From Anaerolineales bacterium (GTDB lineage Bacteria > Chloroflexota > Anaerolineae > Anaerolineales > E44-bin32), in assembly GCA_016927115.1 (NCBI GenBank), contig JAFGNH010000005.1, positions 1 through 56,056 of the forward strand: 56,056 bases of DNA, given 5' to 3'. The notes below the pieces were generated by a model, which was given only the letters and a program-made list of their open reading frames with translations, was not told the origin of the DNA and did no database searches. The translations under genes were made by a program, and so were the position numbers. How positions within the stretch are numbered: position 1 is the first letter of the stretch; every line of letters begins with the position of its first letter. Of this stretch, positions 44,492 through 55,500 are shown piece by piece.

Positions 44492-45187
44492 TTATCTCCC
44501 TGGATAGGGGGTTTTATCCCGCACCTCGACTACGTGGAAGAGGTACCCGCAGGGGTAGCGGATCTGGTGGATGTGGAAGGCGTCAAAGGCAAACAACTCC
44601 CGGGCGGCTCGCAGGAAGCGATAGGCAGGGTTTTCCGGCTCGACGAAAACGACCACACCGTTGAATTGATAGCTGGGAAATCGTGGTGCCTCACCGGTGA
44701 ACAGGAGGGAGGCCATAGGATAACGTTGGAGGTTCTGTGGCGTCTGCCCTTCGAATATCTCCAGCCCGCCGAGGACCCGGGGATCAAAATTGTTCGGGTT
44801 GCTGTAAAAATCCTGTACGACTTCAACGCGTTGGGAAAGGGTTTCCGGCCAGGGTCGTCCTTCGGTGCTGCGCCTGGTTTCTTCGAACAGGTGGGTGAGG
44901 CTCTCCAGTTGTTCCGGCCTGGGTAAAACACCCAGGCCGCGCGTGGCCAGATTGACAGGAAATAAACCTTTGTTTGAAGTGGCCAGCACCGGCAGGTGAG
45001 CCGGTTGTCTCTTCATTGCTTCCGCCCCCTGGCTTTTCAGCGCGTCAAACATGTGAAGGCGTGCCTCGGACTGCCATTGCATAAAGGTTTCTGGCAGATG
45101 GAGTCGAGGTAAGGTCAGTCGATCCTTTTCCGGAAGATCGATCTGTATGTGATCGGCTGTTATCTGTACCAATGGGGTTTTTTCCAT
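44492..45187 (-). CDS. Uncharacterised 231-residue soluble protein
   Basis: No family was recognised. The sequence is soluble, with aromatic-rich motifs such as AFHIHQIRYPCGYLFHVVEV near the C-terminus and NPNNFDPRVLGGLEIFEG in the middle. It lies 3 nt downstream of the cytochrome bd-like gene and 2 nt upstream of the UspA gene start, so the three are one operon. A role linked to respiratory stress or to the oxidase is suggested only by location. Confidence 0.75.
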   Translation of the reverse strand: MEKTPLVQITADHIQIDLPEKDRLTLPRLHLPETFMQWQSEARLHMFDALKSQGAEAMKRQPAHLPVLATSNKGLFPVNLATRGLGVLPRPEQLESLTHLFEETRRSTEGRPWPETLSQRVEVVQDFYSNPNNFDPRVLGGLEIFEGQTPQNLQRYPMASLLFTGEAPRFPSYQFNGVVVFVEPENPAYRFLRAARELFAFDAFHIHQIRYPCGYLFHVVEVRDKTPYPGR

Positions 45188-45190
45188 TGA

Positions 45191-45910
45191 TCACACCTCT
45201 TCCGCTTTTTCCGGATGGTGCGCCGTAACCTTGGAGGTAAACCAGAAGACCAGCAGTGCAGCTGCGCTGACAATAGCCCATACGATGAATATCCGCGAGA
45301 TTGGAACCGGTGTGGGGTAAGCTTGCCCGCCTGGCACCGGATTAACCTTGTATATCGTCCAGGGTGAGCGGGCTGACTCACGCACGTATCCCATCACTAT
45401 CACGATCCACATCCCCAGGATACCGGCCATAACCGCCGCAGGACGCGAAACACCTGAAAGATTGCCCCACTCCGCCTCCCGGGAATCACCCAACATGATG
45501 GTGTCAAGCATCAGGAGCAAGGCACCGATTACTACCAGAGTGAACAGGGCGACATATTTGTAGTCCATCACCCCTAAAGGATTTGCCCAGGCATTTGGAT
45601 CGTTGATGTTGTTGACTCCCAACCATGCCGGCTGGATCAGAACCAGCGCGAATATACAGGCAATGATCAGGAAAGTTTTAAACAGTGAGTGCAGCATACG
45701 ATTTTCCTGCAGTGTGAGGATTCGTTCACGCCGGTCTATGAAGTAGGTGATGACGGTCAGGTAAAGTGAAGAAAGCAATCCGACCATCAACAGCATCTCC
45801 CAGGCGCGCGAGCCGTGCATGATCATTTCGAAAGCGTCCGGTTGCGATACTACTGCATCTGGATTATTCAGAGACCCGTCGATGGGCTTCCTTGCAGATA
45901 AAAATACCAA
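45191..45910 (-). CDS. Truncated cytochrome bd oxidase subunit I-like protein
   Basis: This 239-residue hydrophobic frame has five or six membrane segments. It resembles the C-terminal part of cytochrome bd subunit I (GILGMWIVIVMGYVRESARS, PWTIYKVNP). The N-terminal membrane segments and haem ligands of a full CydA (over 430 residues) are missing. The frame opens with TTG, and upstream DNA (45911-46562) shows no continuation. It may be a truncated relic, or a separate small membrane subunit. No CydB follows. The call depends on the RESARSPWTIY-like end and is uncertain. Confidence 0.45.
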   Translation of the reverse strand: MVFLSARKPIDGSLNNPDAVVSQPDAFEMIMHGSRAWEMLLMVGLLSSLYLTVITYFIDRRERILTLQENRMLHSLFKTFLIIACIFALVLIQPAWLGVNNINDPNAWANPLGVMDYKYVALFTLVVIGALLLMLDTIMLGDSREAEWGNLSGVSRPAAVMAGILGMWIVIVMGYVRESARSPWTIYKVNPVPGGQAYPTPVPISRIFIVWAIVSAAALLVFWFTSKVTAHHPEKAEEV

Positions 45911-46562
45911 CCCTTTACCAATTCAACACCTTTCCCAATGTGTGGCTGCCTCTAAAACAGCGAAATTAGCCATTCACGCAGCTAACATCATAGCCGCAAT
46001 CTGAATCGCATCTTGTACTGAGAAGAACCTTTTTAAGCAGTATTAGCTGATGGTATGGGATAATTTCGGAGTGAGTATGATTGGAAACCTCTGTATTCAA
46101 CAATAATAGACTCAATACACATCTTTGTCCGCAGTTCCTTCCATGACTGGAATGAAAAACCCATGTTTCTTACCGTGAATTCCTGGAAGAATGAAAATAC
46201 AGGAATCATGCCCTGTATCAGGAACGATATCTGTCTGGAGACAGGAGGATATTTTTCAGCTTCTTCCATACTGAAAATCGGGACGCTGGGTATTTGGGTT
46301 AATGTGTCCGGCAGGATTTATCCTGATGGCCAAAAAATCTTTCGATTGTGAGGCGGGGGTTGTATCCTGATTTTGGATCTGCTGCCCGGGTTGCGGGTTT
46401 TCCAGCGGCCACAATACTGTTCATTGATGCAGAATATTCGAGCAGTCAGAGAAAACCCCGCGGGATAATCGGGATCAGGGCAGACGGCAAGTATTGGATC
46501 GGGATTTCTGTTTTGTCAGTTGAGCTTCTGCCGGCCGTCGATCGTAACGAGTAACGAACTAC
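45911..46562. other. Gene-free region between cyd-like and glucan-synthase genes
   Basis: About 650 bp with no convincing gene. The small frames here (46033-46269 minus, 46348-46554 plus) show no motif or good ribosome-binding site. It probably contains the promoter of the 45910-43272 unit and the terminator of the glucan-synthase gene, but I could not identify either. Confidence 0.3.
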
Positions 46563-49500
46563 CTATCCCATCCTGACCACTACAATATGTTTCACTGGCT
46601 CGGGATCGAGCGGGACATACGGCTGATCCAATCGCTGCCCGTCCAGCTCCATCCAGGCAACCCCGTGTTGGACGTGATCCGGATTCTGGACCTCGATGGA
46701 GTAGATTGCCTGTCCATGGCGCAGCTGGATTGAATAACCATCCCACCAGTCCGGGATCACGGGGGTAATCTCCAGCTGATCCCCGTGCTTCTTCAAACCA
46801 AGCACTTCCTCGGTCCACACACGATACATCCAGGCTGCTGAACCGGTATACCAGCTCCAACCGCCCTGGCCGACTCGCCCGGGCAGGCTGTATACATCGG
46901 CAGCGACGACATACGGTTCTATGGTATAGCGCCAGACATCGGGGACTTCACGGGCATGTTCGACAGGATTGAGAATGCGCAGCAGTTCGCCGGCACGGTT
47001 GCCATCACCTTTACGGGCATAGGCCATCGCCAACCATAGCGCGGCGTGGGTATATTGGCCCCCATTTTCCCGGACACCCGGTGGGTAGCCACGGATGTAG
47101 CCAGGGGAGGGGGCGCTGGTGTCAAATGGCGGGGTGAACAGCAGGACAAGCTTTTCGTCTTTTTGCACAAGGAACTTCCAGGCAGATTTGAGTGCCTGTT
47201 CCTTATGGTCGGGCTCGCCGGCATTGCTGATCCAGGGCCATGATTGGGGAAGCGAGTCGATGCGAGCCTCGGCATTGGAAGCTGATCCGAGTGGGCTGCC
47301 ATCATCAAATGTCGCCCGCAGATACCATTCGCCATCCCAGGCCGATTGCTCAATCCGGAGCTCGAGTGTTTCCGCTTCCTCTCGATAGTTTGAGGCAAGC
47401 TCGCTTTCGCCCATAATCCCGGCCAGCTGTTCCATCCTGCGCAGGACATCGATCAGGAACCATGCCAGCCAGACACTCTCGCCGCGGCCATGTTCTCCCA
47501 CCTGATTCAAACCGTCATTCCAATCGCCGGTGCCAATCAGAGGAAGACCATGCGGCCCTTTGGTTAATCCCTTTTCCAGTGCTCGCCGGCAGTGCTCAAA
47601 CAACGTTTCCTTGGTGAGGGTGGTCTGTGGCTGGAGGAAAATCTCATGCTGGTCAGGTTCAAGCTCGGGAGCGAGCAGGAAGGGGATGCGCTCGTGCAGG
47701 ATATTTTCGTCACCTGTCACCTGAACGTATTGGGCGGTGATGAAAGGCAGCCAGAGCAGATCGTCGGATATGCGTGAGCGTATCCCTGCTCCGCCGGGAG
47801 GATGCCACCAGTGCTGGACGTCGCCCTCTGCATACTGGCGGCTTGCGGCCAGCAGAATATGTTCACGCACCAGATCTGGAGTTGTGAGCAGCAGAGCGGC
47901 GACATCCTGCAGTTGATCGCGGAATCCGATTGCTCCACCGGACTGGTAGAAGGCGGACCGACCCCAGATACGGCAGCTCAAACTCTGATAGAGCAGCCAA
48001 CGGTTCAGCAGCAGGTTTACAGACAGCTCTGGCGTGTTCACCTGGACTGTATCGAGGATACGGTCCCAGTACTGTTGGGTTTTTTCAAATACTTCATTCA
48101 CAGCAGTGGTTCCGCGGTATTTACGTGACAGCAATCCGGCTTCGATATCCGTCTCAGCCTGGCCAAGCACACAAATCACTTCGGTGGATTCACCAGGGGG
48201 GAGTTCTATCTTAACTTGCAGCGCGGCGCAGGGATCGAGTTCGGCACCGACGTGCCCCGAAAGCCTGTTGCGCTTCATGGCAAGAGGATTATCACTGGAG
48301 CGATTCCGCCCGAGGAAGACACTACGATCACCGGTGTAGGAATTGGCTGGAGGGCTGATGGAAGCAAATGACACCCGATTGCTGTAATCAGGGTGATACC
48401 CGTTATGGGCAAGGATTGTTTTCAGTTCGGGGTCCCACTGCGTGACCACATGCTGCTGTGAGTCTTCGCGCTGCTCACCGAGGGTCCATTCGACATAATA
48501 AGTGACGCTGAGCTTGCGAACTTTTTTCGAGTCGTTGCTCAGTGTGAGTTTGCTGATTTTAACAGCTTCTCCCCCATTTTCATCCACAGGGACAAAAGTA
48601 GTCAGGAGCTGCTCGATCGCGTGGCTGTTGTGCTCGAATCGGGAATAACCAGCGCCGTGGAAGACGCGGTACGCACTGCGTTCGCGGATGGGCCCGGCGG
48701 TCGGATTCCAGAAACACCCGCTCTCTTCATCCCGGATATAGATCACCTCCGAGTGCGGGTCCAGTACCGGGTCGTTTGACCACTGCGTCAACCGGTTGCG
48801 CTGGCTGTTTCCATACCAGGTGAATCCGGCGCCGGTCTCACTGATCAGCGTTCCGAACTGCGGGTTGGCGATCACATTGACCCAGGGGGCCGGAGTGTTG
48901 GAATCAGGTCCAAGGTAGATGACATACTCCCGGCCGTTTTTGCTGAATCCGCCCAGGCTGTTGAAATAGGGTAATTCCATAAAGGGCAGCTTACGGGAAG
49001 GCTCATCCTCGATACGCTTGATTTTAAGTAGCTCCGGTTCTTCGACTGTTTCATAGGATACACTGATTTGCTGGGCTAATGGACCACGTGCAGCCACCAG
49101 GGAGACACGTGCTACTGCGTGAAGTAAAGTAAGATCCTCCTCAGCGATCTGGTCAACCGCACGCAGGAATACACCACCGGGTTGATCCTTTCCTGTGTAC
49201 ATACTGTAGGATTGAATCAAGCGTTCCAATCGTTCCATGAGCGGCTGATCATAACTGCTTGATTCCTCATTGAGGATCACGAGATCGGTAAGGAGGCCAT
49301 GCTGCCGCCAATATGCCTGCGCAGGGAGCATTTGCCTTACAAGGCCCAGATCACCCACATCGGCGATAGTAATCAGAAGGATCGGCAGGTCCCCGGATAT
49401 ACCGTAAGGCCATAGGCCGGATTGCCCTTTGTGATTGGCTTCGATGCGGTCAGATGGAGCGCGCAGATAGGCTGAGGGATACAGCATATACCCGGCAAGC

Positions 49501-52500
49501 TTCTGGAATCGCCGGGCTTCATCTGGAAGGATACGCAGTGATCGCAGCTCCAGCTGAGCGGAAGCCCAGGCGATTTCGAAAGCGCGTTCGATGACAGCAG
49601 GATCGTGGTATTTATCAACCAGTCCCAGGACTTTATTGCGAGTCTCGGCAACCCCGAGCAGAGAAACGAGTTGAGCGCTCTGGCCCGGAGGCAGATTCAC
49701 CTCACGACTTATACAGAGGACCGGGTCCAGCACGTAACCTTCTGTATTGTTCAAAGTGGTTTCAATTCCCATCGGGTTTTGCAGGGTATGGCCGCGGCCG
49801 ATAAACACACGCCGGTCCGTTTCGTACTCAGGCATTCCCGGCGGCACCGACTCTCCCAGCAGGTCCAGGCTGTGGACAGTATAGATGGGGGGATCACTCT
49901 CCTGACGGGAGCGGTGGGTTGCCAGCAGGGTTTCGCTGTCTTTAACTGCTTCCGTCTGGATAAACAATTTATTAAAGGCCGGATGCTGTCGATCGGCTCT
50001 GTGAGGGGCCATCGCGAGTTCATAATAGGTTGTCGCCCGGATCCGCCGATTCCGGAGTGATCGATTGGTGAGTGTGATCCTGCGGATTTCGACATCATCC
50101 TCGGGTGAAACGATTAATTCGGTCTGGGTGTCAATCCCATTGTCTCGCCGGCGATAATCTGCCCGATCCAGTGCAAAATTCACTGAGAACCGGTCGGGTT
50201 GGTGATCGATGGGATGGAAAAAGTTTGACCAGACTTCACCGCTCTCGAGATCCTTGAGGTACAGGAAGGAACCATCCGCGTCCGTAGTGCTGTCCGCACG
50301 CCAGCGAGTGATATCCATACCCTTCCAGCGGATATATCCGCCGCCCGCGTTGGTGGTCATCGTTGAGAGCTGTCCATTCGACAGCAGCTGAACCTTGGGA
50401 GTGATGCTGTCGGGAGTCTCAAATTTACTCACAGTCGGGGCGGCAGCGGTCGTTCCTGGCCGTGCAGGTATTTCTTCACGTGTGGAGATATGATGGAGGG
50501 GTGGTGAGACAGGGACACGTTCGTAGAGCAGCGGTTCCGCAGCTTTTACGCGGGGATCACTATGGAAACGGCGCTGAATTATGTTATCGAGGAGGAAATT
50601 GGTTAGTGCCAGGAACGTCATCCCCTGGTGGTGTGCCATATAAGCGCGCACAATGACCCCGGGAGCGGCTTTCACCCCGGGCCTGCGGCTGAAATCGATG
50701 GCCTCGAAGAAGCCATATTGATTAAGGAGCCCGAACCGGGAGAGACGGTTAAGATTTTTCATCGCCCCCTGAGGGTCCAGATCAACAGCGAGGAACGTGG
50801 CATAGGGAGCTACAACCAGATCCTGGTCAAGGCCGCGTTTCAACCCCAGCCAGGGAACTCCGAAAGCCTTGTATTGATAGGTCCTGTTTACATCCAGGTC
50901 ACTGTAGGCCGATTCGGAGATTCCCCAAGGCACCCGGCGTCTGCGGCCGTAGGCTTCCTGCAGGGCGACGGCTTCCCGGGTGGCCTGGTCAAGGAGAGAA
51001 TTCGGGAAGGATTTCTGGAGCAGCAGCGGCATCAAATACTCGAACATGGTTCCGGTCCAGCTTAAAAGCACCCGATTACGACCATGTGATCCATAGGGCC
51101 GGTTCAGCGCAAGCCAATGTTCGACCGGAACATCCCCGCGTGCAATGGCTACATAACTGCCCAGGCGTGCTTCGCTGGCGAGTAGATCGTAATACGAACC
51201 ATCTATATGGTTGGCGGACACATTGAAGCCGACCGAGAACAGACGCCGATTAGGGTCATACAGGAAGCGCAGGTTCATTTCATCAGCGAATATGCGGGCA
51301 TCCATCTGAAGCTTTTCAGCCACGGCAAGCATTTCGCCCGCGAACCATTTTGCCTTCGAGAAAGCCTCATACAATCGTTCGACCCAGGATTTAAGGTTTT
51401 CCTGCAGCTGCGGCTCCGAAAGCCGGCTCGGATTCAGGTACATACCTGCAGCTTGTCCGGCAGCCATGGATTGAAGTGAAGGAGAGTTGTGAAGATCTCG
51501 ATGCATTGCGAGCAGAGTGCTGAGACCGGCATTTGATATTTCAGATTCCGAGCGTTCGGCCAGGATCTCCATCCAGATCAAATAACGATCGATCAGGTTG
51601 ATCCAGGCTTCCACCTGGCGTTGAAGCTGTCTGGCCCAGTAGGCTGCGCCGGCATGGATACCTGCATCTTCGCGCATCAGTCTGGCAAAATCCTGTACAC
51701 GGGCGTAGACCCTTCGAATCAGTTGAATAATTTCGATCGCTTCATCGGGGCATCCCCGGATCAGGGGAAGAAGCTCCAGGACAACCTTGACAGTTTCCAC
51801 GGAAGCGTTTTCCTGCTTGAGTTCTTCAAGGAGGATTTCGGCTGTATCCTCAAGCCCTCTCAGAGCGGAAGAGTTGAGCAGCGGGCGTTCGAGGATATCG
51901 GTGATACTCTGGTCGAGTGTCCACAACGCGGCGATGAAGTTTCCACTATCGACAGAGGATACATAGCGCGGCCTGAGCGGTTCCAGGTTTTCAAGGTCAT
52001 ACCAGTTCAGCAGGTGGCCTTCATATCGCTCGAGCTCCTTGAGCGTGCTCATGGTGTGGGTGAGCTGTTCGAAGGCCTGATCTGGAGTCAGGTAACCGAA
52101 ATCATTGGCTGCTGAAACGCTCAACATCCACAGTCCAATGTTCGTCGGGCTGGTACGCATTGCCAGCTGGTCCTGATGTGAGACCTGATAGTTATCCGGG
52201 GGAAGCCAGGCAGTATCAGGGCCTACGAAATCAGTGAAATATCGCCAGGTCCGGCGGGCAATCCTGCGAAGTGTGAATGTATCCCGTTCAGTCAGAATTT
52301 GATTGGGGGCACGTACAGGACGTTTTAACATGAAGAGCGAACCCAACAGCGGGCTGAAAGCCCACAGGATTAACCATGGAAAGGCAAAGGGGATATTCTC
52401 TGGGCGCAGTATAAATATACTGACTGCCAGCGCAGAACTGAGCAGCGAGATCAACCAGAAATTTTGCAGAAAGATGGTGCGCTGCTCCTGTTTGCTCCAC

Positions 52501-55500
52501 TCGGTCATGCGTGCTGTGGTCCACTCAAGCAATCCCCGCCGGCTGATCAAGCGGCGATAAAAAACACGAAAGATAGCATCCGACGCCAGACCTGCCTGGT
52601 GCATGAGCAAAGCAATTTCGGCGAGCGCTCGAGTCAGGTCATGCCATATCTGACGGAATGAGAATGCCCGTAAACCATGGGACGAAGTTGCCCAGGTGAG
52701 GGGGCCTGCGAGAGGTAGAAACAGGATCACACCGGCAACCAGGGTGGCGGTGAAGAGTTGAATTTGGGGAACAAAAAACCATGTCAGGATCAGGGCAGCC
52801 ACACTTGCGATTGGAACAAGGCTCCGGCGCAGGTTATCAAAGATCTTCCAGCGGTTCAACAAGTCTAGCGGGTTCGCTACACCCTTTTGATTCTTCGCCG
52901 GAACCCGGGGAAAGATCCATTCTGCAATCTGCCAATCGCCTCGGATCCAGCGGTGTTCTCTGCGGCTGTAGGTCATGTAATTCGAGGGGAACTCGTCGAA
53001 GAGCTCGATATCGGATGCCAGGCCGGTGCGCACATGGGCGCCTTCGATAAGGTCGTGGCTCAGCAGGTGTTCATCCGGGAAGCGACCGGATACCATGCGA
53101 TAGAATGCACGCGGATCGTAGATGCCTTTGCCGATGTAGGATCCTTCGCCGGAGAGGTCTTGATAAGCGTTAGAAACGATTCTGGTATAGGGGTCGGTGC
53201 CGACAGGATCGGTGTAGATGCGGCTGAAGAGTGTGGCTACAGCGCTCGGAAGTGAAGGGCTGACACGCGGTTGGATGAGTGAAAAGGTACCCCTGGCGAC
53301 TTTTCCGTTTTCGTCGTAACGGGGCTGGTTGAGTGGATGGGCGAGCGTCTCGATCATTCGCCGGGCGCTGTCGCGTGGCAATTGAGTGTCACTGTCGAGG
53401 GTGATGACAAACCGGATGTTGTTGATACGATCGGTATCACCAACATATATGATGGAAGGCTCATCCTCGCCTCGTAATCCCAGGATCAGGCGGTTGAGTT
53501 CCTCAAGTTTGCCGCGTTTACGTTCCCAGCCAATGTACTTCTGTTCGGATTCGCTCCAGGTTCGTTGGCGGTGAAAGAGGAAGAAGCGGCCTTCGCCGTA
53601 TTTGTGATTAAGCCTGCGGATACCTTCTTCTGCAGCACTCAGAAGAGAGTTATCTTCGTCGGTGGCAACCGAATCAGCATCCAGAAAATCGGAGAAAAGC
53701 CCATAGAAAAGGTTATGCTCCGAATTGGCTAGATAGCGGATCTCAAGTTTCTCAATTTCATTCGAGATCGTGTTCTGATCAGACAGTAGCATGGGCACGA
53801 CGACGAGTGTCTGATAGGCATCCGGGATACCATTCTTGAGGAAGTCAAGTTTCGGCAGCCTGCGCGGCGGAAGGATCCGGGTGAAGGAGTAATTGACCAG
53901 GTCCGCAGCGAGCTGGCTTGCGGGCAGCACCAGAAGCAGGATTGTCAGCAGGTTAAAGAAATTAGGAGAGGTATGAAAAATGCGAAGAACAGGATAGGCC
54001 AGCAAGCCTGCGGTCAATAATATAATTGAAGTCAGGTAGAGGACTGTGTGATGTTGATAGACCCATTGATAAGAGCGAAAGCGAAGACTCTCATGGCATC
54101 CGACAGCTTTTGAAAGCTGAGCACGATTTTCACCAATCAGGTAAGTCCCGACGTGTTTCAACCGGGATTCCCAGCCTTCCCGGGTTTTCGCTGCGGCTGC
54201 CATATCCACCGCTTTACGGGCGATCTGAACTTCCTCCATGCCAGATCCCTTCGCAAGAATCTCCACCGCTTCACGGTATTGATTGCGTGTATCGAAGTCC
54301 ATATCCGGATAAACGCCGGCGGGATCACGGTACAGGATCTGTTCGACCTTGCTCTGCTGCTCAAAAATTTCACGCCAATCGATAAGCGACAGTTGTCGCA
54401 GGCTGGTGATGGCATTACCAATTGCGATCTGGTTTGTTGCCTGGCGTGATTGCTCGCTCGAGTGCAGTTCGGTCAGCGTCTTTCGGAAGGAACGTTCCAG
54501 CCAGCTCTGAACAGGGATCAGCGCAGTATCCTCATCATAGATGTGGCCGCTGAGTTGGGTGGCGAAGTAGGCACTGGGATGTCCGCGCTCCAGCGCTAAT
54601 TCAGCCAGGACGGCAAAGAGCTGATCGGGATCCAGGCGCAGAGTAGCAAGCAGCCGGTTAGCCCAGAAATCAGCATATTCGCGATCACGCATCTCCTGCA
54701 GTGCCTGACGTGCTAATTGATCCACCCGCTGAATCAATGCAATCCGCAGCATGAGCGGCAAAGCCCACAAATCGCCAATAGTGAGACATTCATCCTGCTG
54801 GTAGGCAGAAAGGAAGGCCAAAATATTCTCGCGATCGAGTCGAGCATTGCTGTGTTTTACGAGCTCTTTCGCCAGGCTGTATACTCGGGGATAGCTTTGA
54901 TCGCGATCATCGGTCAGGACTGAAAGCTGCCGGTAGAAGGATTTGGGCAGGTTGATCTGGACATCACGGCCGTGGCTCTCAATCAGGTATTCATTGTCGA
55001 GGATCCATTCTGCGACGGGATTCAGGCTCTGTTCGATCTGCGCTGATGCGGTCAGATCACTACAGATGGCGTGGATGGTCTGGCGGGCATCCCTGAGCTG
55101 GGTGAGGAGCACCCGGCTTGATCCACCCTTGAGATCGACATGGTGCTCTTTAACCAGACGTGCGGCATGTGCCTGGATTTGCAGCAGCGGGACTCCGGTG
55201 AGATCACCAAGCTCGGGTGTTTCCGGAAATTCTCGCAGGGGGTGCAGGGCGAAGATTGAAATTTCAGTATCGATCGAGTCGCGGAGGATTTGAAAAGCCC
55301 CCGGGAGTGATCGGACGGGTGTCTGGATCAACAGAAGTGATTCTTCACCCCTCAGCCAGGATGCTTGTTGTTCACAAAGGCTTCTGGTTACACTCGGGAA
55401 GAGACGGATAGAGGCAAGCCAGCCTGCGATGGTGCCAAGGCCAAATCCAAGGATGCCGAAAACTACACTGTTCCAGGAAGCCCGGGAAAGGATCATGGGC

